DNA from: DASRDR01 sp963812945 [NCBI: uncultured Candidatus Rokubacteria bacterium]
GTDB taxonomy: Bacteria; Methylomirabilota; Methylomirabilia; Rokubacteriales
Direction: 5' to 3'
Length of the DNA: 64,000 bases
Assembly (NCBI GenBank): GCA_963812945.1
Contig: CAWEXD010000008.1
Location: 620,001 to 684,000, forward strand
Shown here: positions 25,728 to 41,258 of the stretch, one piece after another
Position numbering within the stretch: position 1 is the stretch's first letter
Layout: the number at the start of each line of letters is the position of its first letter
Made by a program: the position numbers and the translations under genes
Notes under the pieces: generated by a model
The model's database searches: none
Told to the model about the DNA's origin: nothing
Seen by the model: only the letters and a program-made list of their open reading frames with translations

Positions 25728-26735
25728 ATGAAGGCGCTCGTCACCGGCGGGACCGGCTTCATCGGGAGCCACGTCGTCCGGGCTCTCGTCGACGAGGGGA
25801 CCACGGTGCGCGTCCTGGCCCGGGCCGGCAGCGACCGGCGCGCCCTGGCCGGCCTTCCGGTCGAGGTCGTGACCGGCGACCTCGCCGAGCCAGGCTCGCT
25901 GACGGCGGCGCTGTCCGGGGTGGAGGTGCTCTACCACGTCGCCGCCGACTACCGCCTCTGGGCGCCCGACCCGGCCGTGCTCTACCGCGTCAACGTCGAC
26001 GGGACTCGCGCGCTCTTTCGGGCCGCCGAGGCGGCGGGCGTCGCGCGGGTGGTCTACACCTCGAGCGTCGGCGCCCTCGGGCTGCCTGCGGACGGACGCC
26101 CCGGCACCGAGACGACGCCGGTCCGGCTGGACGACATGGTGGGGGACTACAAGCGCTCGAAGTTCCTGGGCGAGCGCGAAGCGGATGCGGCGGCCGCCCG
26201 CGGGCTCCCCGTGGTCACCGTGAACCCCTCGGCGCCGGTGGGCCCCTGGGACTGGAAGCCCACCCCGACCGGCCGGATGCTCGTGGACTACCTGCGGGGC
26301 CGGATGCCCGCGTACCTGGACACGGGGCTCAACCTCGTGCACGTCCGGGACGTCGCGCGGGGGCATCTCCTCGCGGCGGCGCGCGGCCGGCCCGGCGAGC
26401 GCTACATCCTGGGCCACGTCGACGGGAATCTCGGCCTCCGTGCGATCTTCGAGCGCCTCGCGCCCTACACCGGGGTGCCCGCTCCCCGTGTCCGGTTGCC
26501 GTACAGGGTGGCGCTGGCGCTCGCCAGCGGCGCCGAGCTCGTGGCGCGCCTTTCCGGGAGCGAGCCCCTGATCGCGAAGACGGCCGTGCGGATGGCGGCC
26601 AAGCGCATGTTCTTCGACCCGTCCCGAGCGGTCCGGGAGCTCGGGTTGCCCCAGACTCCGGTGGACCAGGCGCTCCGTGACGCCGTGGACTGGTTCTGGG
26701 CGCACGGCTACGCTTCCCGGCGGCGCCGTGTATAA
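25728..26735 (+). CDS. hpnA: Hopanoid-associated sugar epimerase
   Basis: 335 aa short-chain dehydrogenase/epimerase of the extended type: TGGTGFIGSHVV nucleotide-binding motif, VARVVYTSSVGALG, and a catalytic YKRSKF (YxxxK) at about residue 141. Length and the early VTGDLAEPGSLTAAL block match HpnA, a hopanoid-cluster NAD(P)-dependent sugar-nucleotide or hopanoid side-chain modifying enzyme of uncertain reaction. The stop codon lies inside a TATAAT (26731-26736) that could serve as a -10 for hpnD. It starts 23 bp after the barrel gene. Confidence 0.88.
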   Translation: MKALVTGGTGFIGSHVVRALVDEGTTVRVLARAGSDRRALAGLPVEVVTGDLAEPGSLTAALSGVEVLYHVAADYRLWAPDPAVLYRVNVDGTRALFRAAEAAGVARVVYTSSVGALGLPADGRPGTETTPVRLDDMVGDYKRSKFLGEREADAAAARGLPVVTVNPSAPVGPWDWKPTPTGRMLVDYLRGRMPAYLDTGLNLVHVRDVARGHLLAAARGRPGERYILGHVDGNLGLRAIFERLAPYTGVPAPRVRLPYRVALALASGAELVARLSGSEPLIAKTAVRMAAKRMFFDPSRAVRELGLPQTPVDQALRDAVDWFWAHGYASRRRRV

Positions 26736-26736
26736 T
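26731..26736 (+). promoter_or_regulatory. TATAAT overlapping the hpnA stop, possible -10 for hpnD
   Basis: A perfect -10 hexamer formed by the last codons of hpnA, 44 bp before the likely hpnD start. No convincing -35 sits 16-18 bp upstream, so this is only a candidate internal promoter. Confidence 0.25.
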
Positions 26737-26780
26737 CGGGGACGCCGTGCCCGCCCGCGCGGCCGGTGTCACATCACGCG

Positions 26781-27629
26781 ATGAACGCGGCCGATCTCTC
26801 CGCCCTCCTAGCCCGGCGCAGCGGGTCGAATTTCTACTACTCCTTCCTGTTCCTGCCGCGCCGAAAGCGGCAGGCGATCTACGCGCTGTACGCCTTCTGC
26901 CGGACCGTGGACGACGCGGTCGACCAGGGGCCGGCGACCCCGAGCGAGCAGCGCCGCGTCCTCGCGGACTGGCGGCTCGAGCTCGGGCGCGTGTACGAGG
27001 GGCGCCCGACGCAGCCGATCGCGTTGCACCTCGCCGAGGTGGTCCGGGCTTTCCCCGTCCAGCGCCAGCATCTCGAGGCGATCCTCGACGGCGTCGAGAT
27101 GGACATCGACAAGCGGCGCTACGCCACGTTCGAGGAGCTGCTGGAGTACTGCTACCGGGTCGCGTCGGCGGTCGGCCTCTGCTGCATCGAGATCTTCGGT
27201 TACACCGATTCTCGGGCCCGGGACTACGCGCTCAATCTGGGGGTCGCGCTCCAGCTCACGAACATCCTGCGTGACCTGCGCACCGACGGCGAGCGCGGGC
27301 GCATCTACCTGCCGCAGGAAGAGATCCGGCGCTTCGGCTACTCGGAGGAGGAGCTGCTCCAGGGGCGTCACACGCCGGCGTTTGTCTCGCTGATGCGTTT
27401 CCAGGCCGACCGCGCCCACGCCTACTACCGGGCCTCCCGGGCGGCCCGCGCGCCCGCCGACCGTCGCCGGCTGGTCGCGGCCGAGATCATGGGCGGCATC
27501 TACCGCGCGCTCTTGCGGGACATCGAGGCGCGGAAGTTCCGCGTCTTCGACGGCCGCATCCGCGTCTCCACGCCGAGGAAGATCGCCCTCGCGCTCGGCA
27601 TCTATCTGCGCGGCCAGCTCGCCCGATGA
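26781..27629 (+). CDS. hpnD: Presqualene diphosphate synthase (HpnD-type squalene/phytoene synthase)
   Basis: 282 aa from ATG at 26781 (GTG 26766 is an in-frame alternative). The RSGSNFYYSFLFLPRRKRQAIYALYAFCRTVDDAVDQ region, with its first Asp-rich motif, and LTNILRDLRTDGERGR, with the second, are typical of HpnD. The enzyme condenses two farnesyl diphosphates to presqualene diphosphate. In the classical three-gene route HpnC and HpnE finish squalene; neither is in this window. The last four bases overlap the next gene (ATGA). A phytoene synthase is less likely given the hopanoid setting. Confidence 0.88.
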   Translation: MNAADLSALLARRSGSNFYYSFLFLPRRKRQAIYALYAFCRTVDDAVDQGPATPSEQRRVLADWRLELGRVYEGRPTQPIALHLAEVVRAFPVQRQHLEAILDGVEMDIDKRRYATFEELLEYCYRVASAVGLCCIEIFGYTDSRARDYALNLGVALQLTNILRDLRTDGERGRIYLPQEEIRRFGYSEEELLQGRHTPAFVSLMRFQADRAHAYYRASRAARAPADRRRLVAAEIMGGIYRALLRDIEARKFRVFDGRIRVSTPRKIALALGIYLRGQLAR

Positions 27630-28642
27630 GGGCGGCCGTCCACGCGGGAGCGGGCCAGATCCGCCTGGAGACCCGCGCGACCCCGGCGATCGGCGCCGGC
27701 GAGCTCCTGCTCAGGGTCCGGGGCTGCGGACTCTGCGGATCGGACCTCGCCAAGTTCCGCGGGCCGGCCCCGCATCCCGCCGTTCTCGGGCACGAGGTCG
27801 TGGGTGAGGTGGCGGCGGCCGGCGAAGGAGCCGGCGATTTCCGTGCCGGCGAGCGGGTGGTCGTCGCGCACCACGTCCCGTGCTCCCGGTGCCACTACTG
27901 CCAGCGCGGCAGCGTGTCCATGTGCCGGGCCTTCAAGGCGTCGAACCTCGACCCGGGCGGTTTCTCCGAGTACGTGCGCGTTCCCGCCGAGAACGTCCGC
28001 CACGTGACCTTCCGGGTGCCCACCGGGATGCCCGACGCCGTGGCCTCGTTCACCGAGCCGCTCGGCTGCTGCGTCCGCGCGATCCGGCGGGCGCGGATCG
28101 AGGCGGGCGACACCGTTCTGGTCGCGGGACTCGGGGCGATGGGCTGTCTCCTGCTCCAGCTCGCCTGTCGACGGGACGCGCGCGTGGTCGCGGTCGACCC
28201 GCTTCCCGCGCGGCGGGCGCTGGCGGAAACGCTCGGCGCCGAGCGGGCCGTGGCGCCGGATGGAGCCAGGGACGCGCTCGCCGACCTGAGCCAAGGGCGG
28301 GGCGCCGACGTGGTCGTGCTGACCGCCGGCGCGCCGGCCGTCGTTCGGGCGGCGCTCGGCTGGGCGCGCGACGGCGGCGCCGTCCACCTCTTCGTCGGCG
28401 AGGGCGAGGGGCCCCTGCCGATCGGTGAGATCTACCGGCGCGAGCTGACGCTCACCGCCACCTACTCCTCGTCGCCGGCGGACCTGGCCGAGGCCTTCGA
28501 CCTCATCCGGAGCGGCGCGGTCCGGGTGGCCGAGCTCTGCTCGCACCGGCTCCCGCTCGAGCGGCTGGCCGAGGCGGTCGACTTGATGGAGCGCCGGGAG
28601 GCGCTCAAGGTGTTCGTCGAGGTGGCAGGGAGTCTCCCGTGA
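27626..28642 (+). CDS. Zinc-dependent medium-chain alcohol dehydrogenase
   Basis: 338 aa MDR enzyme. Structural zinc cysteines are present (CSRCHYCQRGSVSMC), catalytic zinc ligands appear in CGLCGSD and GHEVVG, and the Rossmann motif is VAGLGAMGCLL. The ATG overlaps the hpnD stop, so it is translationally coupled to hopanoid synthesis. The substrate is unknown; reduction or oxidation of a hopanoid side-chain alcohol/aldehyde is a reasonable hypothesis. It resembles sorbitol/threonine dehydrogenases in motif layout. Confidence 0.8.
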   Translation: MRAAVHAGAGQIRLETRATPAIGAGELLLRVRGCGLCGSDLAKFRGPAPHPAVLGHEVVGEVAAAGEGAGDFRAGERVVVAHHVPCSRCHYCQRGSVSMCRAFKASNLDPGGFSEYVRVPAENVRHVTFRVPTGMPDAVASFTEPLGCCVRAIRRARIEAGDTVLVAGLGAMGCLLLQLACRRDARVVAVDPLPARRALAETLGAERAVAPDGARDALADLSQGRGADVVVLTAGAPAVVRAALGWARDGGAVHLFVGEGEGPLPIGEIYRRELTLTATYSSSPADLAEAFDLIRSGAVRVAELCSHRLPLERLAEAVDLMERREALKVFVEVAGSLP

Positions 28643-28712
28643 CCGGTGCACGTGCTCCTCGAGTGCGCGTCCCCCTCCCCCCTCGGGGGTCCGGGGGTGT
28701 GGGGGGTCCCGA

Positions 28713-29735
28713 ATGAGAGCGCAGGTCTTCTACGGTCCCGGCGATCTCCGGTTCGAGGACCCCCCGATCCCGGAGCCCGGGCCGGGCGAGGTCGTGCTCC
28801 GGATCGAGGCCGCGCTGACCTGCGGCACCGACGTGAAGACCCTCCGGCGGGGCCACCCCGTCATGATCCCGCGCGTGCCGACGATCTTCGGACACGAGTT
28901 CGCGGGGACGGTCACGGCGGTCGGGGCCGGCGTCGGCGGCGTGCGCCCCGGAGACCGGGCCGTGGCGGCGAACTCGGCCCCCTGTGGCGCGTGCGCGGCG
29001 TGCCAGCGGGGCCAGCCGAATCTCTGCGACGATCTCCTCTTCGTCAACGGCGCGTACGCCGAGTACATCGCGCTCCCTCCTCGCCTGGTGGCCCGCAACC
29101 TGGTGACGGTGCCGCCGGGGACCGACGCGGCGCGCGCCGCGTTCGCCGAGCCCGTGGCCTGTTGTCTCCGCGCCATCGACGCGGCGGCCTTCGGGACGGG
29201 GGACACGGTGGCCGTCCTGGGCCACGGCCCTCTCGGCCTCCTGCTCGGGCTCCTGGCCCGCGCGGGCGGCGCCCGCGTGGTGGTCGCGGGCAAGGCGGGG
29301 CCCCGCTTCGATCGCGCCCGTGGACTGGGGTTCGCCGCGTGCGTGGACGTGGCGCGGGCCCCGGACCCAGTCTCGGCCGTGCGCGACGCGGCCGGAGGCG
29401 ACGTGCGCTGTGTCATCGAGGCGACCGGGCGGCCGGAGGCGTGGGCGCAGGCGATGGCCGTGGTCGGGAAGGGCGGCACGGTGGTCTTCTTCGGTGGCTG
29501 CGCGCCGGGCACGACGGTTCCCCTGGACACTCGCCGCGTGCACTACGAGGAGCTGCGGCTCCTGGGTGTTTTCCACCACACCCCCGGGTTGATCCGGCGG
29601 GCCGTCGCGCTGCTCGCCGACGGCACGCTCGACCCGACGGCCCTGGTGACCCACGAGATGGGGCTCGGCGACGTGCCGCGGGCGCTCGATCTCATGAGCC
29701 GGGGCGAGGCCCTCAAGGTCCTGATCCGCCCGTGA
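28713..29735 (+). CDS. Zinc-dependent medium-chain alcohol dehydrogenase, second gene
   Basis: 340 aa MDR enzyme with structural zinc cysteines (CGACAACQRGQPNLC), catalytic zinc ligands in LTCGTDVK and FGHEFAG, and cofactor motif VLGHGPLGLLLGLLARAGG. It follows the first dehydrogenase by 70 bp on the same strand and is clearly a relative, though not a recent copy. The two may form a heteromer or catalyse successive steps. The intergenic 70 bp is G/C-homopolymer rich (28670-28705) with no clear site. Confidence 0.8.
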   Translation: MRAQVFYGPGDLRFEDPPIPEPGPGEVVLRIEAALTCGTDVKTLRRGHPVMIPRVPTIFGHEFAGTVTAVGAGVGGVRPGDRAVAANSAPCGACAACQRGQPNLCDDLLFVNGAYAEYIALPPRLVARNLVTVPPGTDAARAAFAEPVACCLRAIDAAAFGTGDTVAVLGHGPLGLLLGLLARAGGARVVVAGKAGPRFDRARGLGFAACVDVARAPDPVSAVRDAAGGDVRCVIEATGRPEAWAQAMAVVGKGGTVVFFGGCAPGTTVPLDTRRVHYEELRLLGVFHHTPGLIRRAVALLADGTLDPTALVTHEMGLGDVPRALDLMSRGEALKVLIRP

Positions 29736-29834
29736 GGCGGGACCCGGTTGCGCTGCGACGCGCGTCCCACGAGCGCGCCGCCTGCCGACGCGCGCGGGCG
29801 TCGTGCGGGGACCGCGCGCAGCGTGCTGCGTATC

Positions 29835-29864
29835 TTGCGTCGGCCCGCCTGCGACGCCTATACT
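29835..29864 (+). promoter_or_regulatory. Promoter for ispH
   Basis: TTGCGT at 29835-29840 and TATACT at 29859-29864 with an 18-bp spacer. The -10 ends eight bases before the ispH ATG at 29873, so transcription would start at or just before the start codon (near-leaderless). Confidence 0.5.
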
Positions 29865-29872
29865 GAAGGTCC

Positions 29873-30886
29873 ATGCAGCCCCCCGGTGTGAAGACGCCGC
29901 CGACGCCTGCGTCCCTGCCGCTCGCCGAGATCGTCCTGGCGGGCCCGCGGGGCTTCTGCGCCGGCGTGGAGCGGGCCATCGAGATCGTCGAGCAGGCCCT
30001 CGAAGTCGTCGGCGTGCCCATCTACGTCCGGCGTGAGATCGTCCACAACCGTCACGTGGTCGAGGCCCTCAGAGAGAAGGGGGCCATCTTCGTTGACGAG
30101 CTGGACGAGGTGCCCGAGGGCGCGACCGTCATCTTCAGCGCCCATGGGGTGTCGCCCGCGGTGCGCGAGGCCGCGCCGACCCGGCGGCTCCGGGTCATCG
30201 ACGCGACGTGCCCGCTGGTCACGAAGGTCCATCTCGAGGCGATCCGCTACGCGCGGGAAGGGCGGACGATCGTCCTGGTCGGCCACGCGGACCACGACGA
30301 GGTGATCGGGACCCTCGGCGAGGCGCCGCGTCGCATCGTGGTCATCGACTCGGTCGAGGAGGCGGAGCGTCTGGTCGTGGAGGACCCTCGGAAGGTCGCC
30401 TACCTGACGCAGACCACCCTGTCGGTGGACGACACGAAGGCCGTGATCGAGGTGCTTCGCCGCCGGTTCCCGGCCATCCTCGGACCATCGCGGGACGACA
30501 TCTGCTACGCGACCCAGAACCGCCAGGCGGCCGTCAAGCAGCTGGCGAACGACGTGGACCTGGTGCTGGTGCTGGGCGCGGCGAACAGCTCGAACGCGAA
30601 CCGGCTCCGGGAGGTCGCCGAGGCGCTGGGCACGCAGGCGCACCTCATCAACGACGTGCGTGACATCCGGCCGGAGTGGCTCGACGGGCACTCCCGCGTC
30701 GGCGTGACCGCCGGGGCGTCGACGCCCGAGTTCCTCGTGCGCGAGGTCGTCGACTATCTCCGGATGCGGGGCGGGCCCACCGTACGGGAGTTCCGGGTGG
30801 TGGAGGAGGATGTCCGCTTCGGCCTGCCCTACGAGCTCCTCGAGATCGCGCGGCAGAAGCAGGCGGCATCGGCCGCCGCGTCGTAG
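29873..30886 (+). CDS. ispH: 4-hydroxy-3-methylbut-2-enyl diphosphate reductase
   Basis: 337 aa. The three iron-sulfur cysteines are visible: [12 protein letters not shown] (Cys29), DATCPLV (about residue 114) and RDDICYAT (about 207). The HAT/HGVSP and [12 protein letters not shown] blocks are also typical. IspH makes IPP and DMAPP in the last step of the MEP pathway, which supplies the hopanoid genes immediately upstream. It has its own near-leaderless promoter. Confidence 0.95.
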   Translation: MQPPGVKTPPTPASLPLAEIVLAGPRGFCAGVERAIEIVEQALEVVGVPIYVRREIVHNRHVVEALREKGAIFVDELDEVPEGATVIFSAHGVSPAVREAAPTRRLRVIDATCPLVTKVHLEAIRYAREGRTIVLVGHADHDEVIGTLGEAPRRIVVIDSVEEAERLVVEDPRKVAYLTQTTLSVDDTKAVIEVLRRRFPAILGPSRDDICYATQNRQAAVKQLANDVDLVLVLGAANSSNANRLREVAEALGTQAHLINDVRDIRPEWLDGHSRVGVTAGASTPEFLVREVVDYLRMRGGPTVREFRVVEEDVRFGLPYELLEIARQKQAASAAAS

Positions 30887-30934
30887 TTCCCGCCGCTTGC
30901 CTGCCGAACCCGGCCGGCGCGCCAGAGCCCTTTC

Positions 30935-32170
30935 ATGAGCCCCGCACGCGAGGCGGCCGCCGTCGTGATCGGGGGCGGCATCTGGGGCTGCTCGATCGCC
31001 TTTCACCTGGCCCGGGCCGGCCTCTCCGACGTCGTCGTCCTGGAGCGGCGCGAGCTCGCGTGCGGCAACACGCCGCAGGCCGCGGGGCTGGTCGGCCAGC
31101 TCCGCTCGACCGAGCTCATGGTCCGCTCCATCCGCCGCGTCGTCGAGCGGCTCGAGCGCTGGCCGGCCGAGCACGGCGAGGAGAGCGGGTTCCGGCAGAC
31201 GGGCAGCCTCAAGCTCGCGCTGACGGACGGGCGGGTCCGGGAGCTCGAGTCCCACGTCGCGCGTGCGCGGGCGTGGGGTCTCGCCGTCGAGCTGATCTCT
31301 CCGGCCGCGGCCCAGGCCCGCGTGCCCTTCCTCGACGTGCGGGGCGTCAAGGCGGCGGCGTGGATCCCCGGGGACGGCTACGTCGAGCCGTACACCCTGA
31401 CCATGGCCATCGCGCGGGCCGCGCGGCGCCTGGGCGTGACCTTCGAGACCGGCCGTCCCGTGACCTCGATCCGCATCGAGCGGGGTGTCGTGCGCGGGGT
31501 GGACACGCCGGCCGGGCCGGTGCTGTCGCCGCGGGTCGTCGTGGCCGCCGGCCCGTGGGTCGAGCGGGTGGCGGGCGCGATCGGTCTCGCGGTGGACACG
31601 GTGCCGCTCCGGCACCAGCACTGGACGACGGCGCCGATGTCCGCGGTCCCCGCGGACCTACCCGTGGTCCGCGTGCCGGACGCCTCGGTGTACATCCGGC
31701 CGGAGGTCGGGGGGCTCATGCTGGGCGGCTTCGAGGCGCGCCCCAAGGCCTTTCCGATGGCGGACCTGCCGCCGACGTTCGAGATCGAGCACACGGAGAA
31801 GGACCTCGGCGTGCTGGAGGAGCTGGCGGGGGGCCTGACCCGCGTCTTTCCCGACCTGGCCGGAGCGCCCGTGCTCAAGGGCTGCGCCGGGCTGCCGACC
31901 TTCACGCCCGACGGGAACTACCTCCTCGGGGCGGCGCCGACCGTCCGCGGTCTCTTCGTCGCCGCGGGCTGCAATGCCATCGGGATCGCGGGCTCCCTCC
32001 TGATCGGGGAGTGGCTCGGCGAACTGGTCATGGAGGGCGCGACCCGGGACGACACGAAGAGCCAGGCGCTGGACCGGTTCGGCCCGCGGTACGGCGAGCG
32101 GCGGCGGCTCCGCGAGGACTGCGAGTCCGTCTATGGGAACTTCTACAGCCTGGACCGGGGCGCGTTCTGA
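30935..32170 (+). CDS. FAD-dependent oxidoreductase, DAO family
   Basis: 411 aa. N-terminal FAD motif VVIGGGIWGCSIAFHLA and C-terminal CAGLPTFTPDGNYLLG with GCNAIGIAGS match the DAO/glycine oxidase/dimethylglycine dehydrogenase group. It is visibly related to the flavoprotein half of the gene at 5637 (compare AAGLVGQLRS with SVGLVSQFRT), but the position of the flavin-attaching His is Gln here and there is no GcvT domain. Hence FAD is probably bound non-covalently and the one-carbon unit is not passed to folate by this protein. Substrate unknown. Confidence 0.8.
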   Translation: MSPAREAAAVVIGGGIWGCSIAFHLARAGLSDVVVLERRELACGNTPQAAGLVGQLRSTELMVRSIRRVVERLERWPAEHGEESGFRQTGSLKLALTDGRVRELESHVARARAWGLAVELISPAAAQARVPFLDVRGVKAAAWIPGDGYVEPYTLTMAIARAARRLGVTFETGRPVTSIRIERGVVRGVDTPAGPVLSPRVVVAAGPWVERVAGAIGLAVDTVPLRHQHWTTAPMSAVPADLPVVRVPDASVYIRPEVGGLMLGGFEARPKAFPMADLPPTFEIEHTEKDLGVLEELAGGLTRVFPDLAGAPVLKGCAGLPTFTPDGNYLLGAAPTVRGLFVAAGCNAIGIAGSLLIGEWLGELVMEGATRDDTKSQALDRFGPRYGERRRLREDCESVYGNFYSLDRGAF

Positions 32171-32200
32171 CGTGCGCCTCGTGACCGGCGCGGCCTGAGG

Positions 32201-33628
<1,428 letters not shown>

Positions 33629-33684
33629 CGACGGTCCGCCGGACCGGCCAACGCTGGGGGCACGCTCGGCGCGGGCGAGACGGG

Positions 33685-34008
33685 ATGAACGAGGTGATCG
33701 GGAGCTATCTCGGAGTGACGCTCACCCCCTGGAAGCTCGTCGGGTACCTGGGGGTCACGCTGTTCGCCGGCCGGTGGCTGGTCCAGGTGTACGCGTCGCG
33801 CCGTCGCGGCCGGCCCACGGTCCCGCGCGTGTTCTGGTACATGAGCGTCAGCGGCAGCCTCCTGCTGCTCGCGTACTTCACCTTCGGGAAGAACGACTCC
33901 GTCGGGATCCTCTCCAACCTCTTCCCGGTGTTCATCGCGGGCTACAACCTCTACCTCGACCTCCGGGGCGGGCCCGGGACGCCACCCTCCCGCCAGGGCA
34001 CGCCCTAG
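33685..34008 (+). CDS. LAB_N domain membrane protein (lipid-A-disaccharide synthase N-terminal-like)
   Basis: 107 aa from ATG at 33685. Three hydrophobic segments (KLVGYLGVTLFAGRWLVQVY, FWYMSVSGSLLLLAYFTF and LFPVFIAGYNLYLDL) match the LAB_N family, small membrane proteins often found with lipid A or polyprenyl-phosphate glycosylation genes. Function is not established. It lies 56 bp after pyruvate kinase. Confidence 0.75.
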   Translation: MNEVIGSYLGVTLTPWKLVGYLGVTLFAGRWLVQVYASRRRGRPTVPRVFWYMSVSGSLLLLAYFTFGKNDSVGILSNLFPVFIAGYNLYLDLRGGPGTPPSRQGTP

Positions 34009-34067
34009 ACCAGAGGCCCACAGGGCTCCGGATCCCCGGGCGGCGGGGGCCGGGGCCAGTCCGTCGG

Positions 34068-34295
34068 CTACCGACGACCGGCCAGGCAGACTAGGCCCAT
34101 CAGGATCGTTCCCACGCCGATCACCAACGCGACGAATCCTTCAGCCCGGAAGTCCCAGCGGCGGAGGTAGGCCTTCTGGTACGCGACGGAGCGATGGGAG
34201 CGGCGCAGATACTCGAGGTGATGCCACCGACCGATTCTCTTCCGGAAGAGGGTCACCGCCAGACCGATTCCGAGAAGGGCCCGGCATCGGAGCAT
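34068..34295 (-). CDS. Small predicted membrane protein, unknown
   Basis: 75 aa. A basic middle (WHHLEYLRRSHRSVAYQKAYLRRW) is followed by a clear transmembrane helix (FVALVIGVGTILMGLVCLAG). Third codon positions are mostly G/C like real genes here. No family recognised. It is downstream of gdhA on the same strand (37 bp). No strong ribosome binding site precedes ATG 34295. Confidence 0.45.
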   Translation of the reverse strand: MLRCRALLGIGLAVTLFRKRIGRWHHLEYLRRSHRSVAYQKAYLRRWDFRAEGFVALVIGVGTILMGLVCLAGRR

Positions 34296-34332
34296 GGAAT
34301 CCGCGTGCGCGCTCCGGACAGGGTGCCGCCGC

Positions 34333-35751
<1,419 letters not shown>

Positions 35752-35754
35752 GTC

Positions 35755-36459
35755 TCAGTACGACTGCCGCATGGCGGTCCGGGCCGCCTTGAGCTCCTCG
35801 ACGGTCACGCCGTGCTTCTGGCAGACCGCGATCATCTTCCGCTCGCGGGCCTCGATCCGCGCCGCCGCCTCCGGGATCTTCTCGGCGATCTCCGGGGGCA
35901 CGACCACCACCCCGTGCTGGTCGCCGTGCAGGAGATCACCGGGCCGGATCCACAGCCCACCCACCTTCACCGGGGCGCCGAAGTCGACCATGTGGACGTA
36001 GGCGTGGGAGACGGACACGTGCGCGGAGAAGAACTGGAAGCCGGCGGCCTCGGCCTCGGGCAGGTCCCGGACCGTGCCGTCGGTCACCACCCCGAGGCAG
36101 CCGAGCGCGCGGTGGATGTTGGCCTGCACCTCGCCCCAGTACGCCCCCTGGCCGCGGGGCTCGTCGACGTCGTGCATCACGACGACGCGGGGGCCGGGGC
36201 TCGCGGCCACGTGCTCCCACCACGCGAACTCGCTGGAGCGGTGGCCCTCCACGGGCTGCGGCTCGGCGCGGATCAGCGCGGTCACCGCGTATCCGACCGT
36301 GGCCGGGAGTCGCGGGAAGCGGCAGACGATCTCCGAGGACACGAAGCCGGTGCTCCATGGCTTGACGTTGAACGTCTCGATCGCGTTGGCCACGGTCGGA
36401 GACGAGATGCGGGACAGCTCCGCCAGGATCTTCGGGTCGAGGGGCGCGGGCGAGGTCAT
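35755..36459 (-). CDS. RraA/HMG aldolase-like family protein
   Basis: 234 aa. The RraA-like fold is shown by SRISSPTVANAIE, DVDEPRGQGAYWGEVQANIHRALG, CLGVVTDGTVRDL and GDLLHGDQHGVVVVP. The DGTVRDL-type segment carries Asp/Arg that bind a metal and substrate in 4-hydroxy-4-methyl-2-oxoglutarate aldolases. Members also include regulators of RNase E and demethylmenaquinone-methyltransferase misannotations. Exact reaction uncertain. Confidence 0.75.
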   Translation of the reverse strand: MTSPAPLDPKILAELSRISSPTVANAIETFNVKPWSTGFVSSEIVCRFPRLPATVGYAVTALIRAEPQPVEGHRSSEFAWWEHVAASPGPRVVVMHDVDEPRGQGAYWGEVQANIHRALGCLGVVTDGTVRDLPEAEAAGFQFFSAHVSVSHAYVHMVDFGAPVKVGGLWIRPGDLLHGDQHGVVVVPPEIAEKIPEAAARIEARERKMIAVCQKHGVTVEELKAARTAMRQSY

Positions 36460-36489
36460 GCGTCCTCCATCTGTTGGCGGTGTCAGGGT

Positions 36490-40272
<3,783 letters not shown>

Positions 40273-40282
40273 GGGGCCAGCC

Positions 40283-41242
40283 CTACGCGGGCGCGCGCTC
40301 GGTGTCCGTGGCGCCGGGAAACGCGAGGAGCAGCGTCGCGACGCCCACGGCGATGGCGAACCAGAGCGAGGCCACGCGCACGAGCAGGGTCGCGGCCGCG
40401 GCCTCGGGGAGCGGGGTCCCGAGCCCCGCCAGGAGCGCCGTGAGGCTTCCCTCCGCCACGCCGAGCCCGCCCGGCAGCATGGACACCGCGCCGGCGAGCG
40501 AGGCGAACGCGTAGACGAAGGTCGCCGCGCGGAGCGGCAGGTCGACGCCCAGGCCCTCCAGGATCAGCCACAGAGCGGCGCACTCGAAGAACCACGAAAC
40601 CACCGACAGCCCCAGCGCCACGACCAGCGCGCTCGGCGCCAGGAGCTCGCGCCCGCTGTGGACGAACTGGCGCGCGGGCTCGACCAATCGCTCGGGCAGG
40701 AGCCGCCGGGCCGAGCGTCCGACGGCCTTGGCCTGCAGGATGACCACGAGGGCGACGAGCACGACGGCGACGCCCCCGAGCAGGGCCGGACCGTGCGGGA
40801 GGGCGGTCACGCCAAGCCCGCCCAGGAGGACGAGCCCGGCCACGTCGGTCAGGCGCTCGGCCATCACCACGGACGCCGTGCGGCCGACCGGGGTGCCGAC
40901 GAGCCCCCGCACGAGCACGGCCTTCAGCATCTCCCCGAGCTTCCCCGGGGAGATCGCCATCGCGAACCCGGCGAGGAACACGCGAAGACTTGGCCGCCAC
41001 GGGAGCGGGATCTCGAGGCGGCGCAGGTAGAAGTGCCACTTCACGAAGCGCAGGGCCCAGTTCGCGAGGACGGCGAGAATGACGAGGGGGCCGCGCCGCC
41101 AGTGAAAGCGCGCGACCGCGTCGAGCGTCGCCGGAAGGCTGGCGGCGGCGGCCAGCGCCAGCGCCACCGCCGCCCCGAGGGCGACTGCGATCAGGAGGCT
41201 GCGAACGAGGCGGGTCGCGGGCACCGGGCCGGATTTCAGCAC
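40283..41242 (-). CDS. Flippase-like/LPG_synthase_TM family membrane protein (UPF0104)
   Basis: 319 aa from GTG at 41242, chosen for GGAG eight bases upstream and 16 bp after ccmF; earlier frames would run into ccmF. About eight hydrophobic helices. Family motifs are WALRFVKWHFYLRRL, AISPGKLGEMLKA, ERLTDVAGLVLL and MLPGGLGVAEGSLTALL. Relatives include AglD and the lysylphosphatidylglycerol synthase membrane domain, moving or transferring lipid-linked groups. It is the last gene of the ccmD-F run, probably without a direct role in cytochrome maturation. Confidence 0.8.
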   Translation of the reverse strand: MLKSGPVPATRLVRSLLIAVALGAAVALALAAAASLPATLDAVARFHWRRGPLVILAVLANWALRFVKWHFYLRRLEIPLPWRPSLRVFLAGFAMAISPGKLGEMLKAVLVRGLVGTPVGRTASVVMAERLTDVAGLVLLGGLGVTALPHGPALLGGVAVVLVALVVILQAKAVGRSARRLLPERLVEPARQFVHSGRELLAPSALVVALGLSVVSWFFECAALWLILEGLGVDLPLRAATFVYAFASLAGAVSMLPGGLGVAEGSLTALLAGLGTPLPEAAAATLLVRVASLWFAIAVGVATLLLAFPGATDTERAPA

Positions 41243-41258
41243 CCGGACTCCGCGACCG

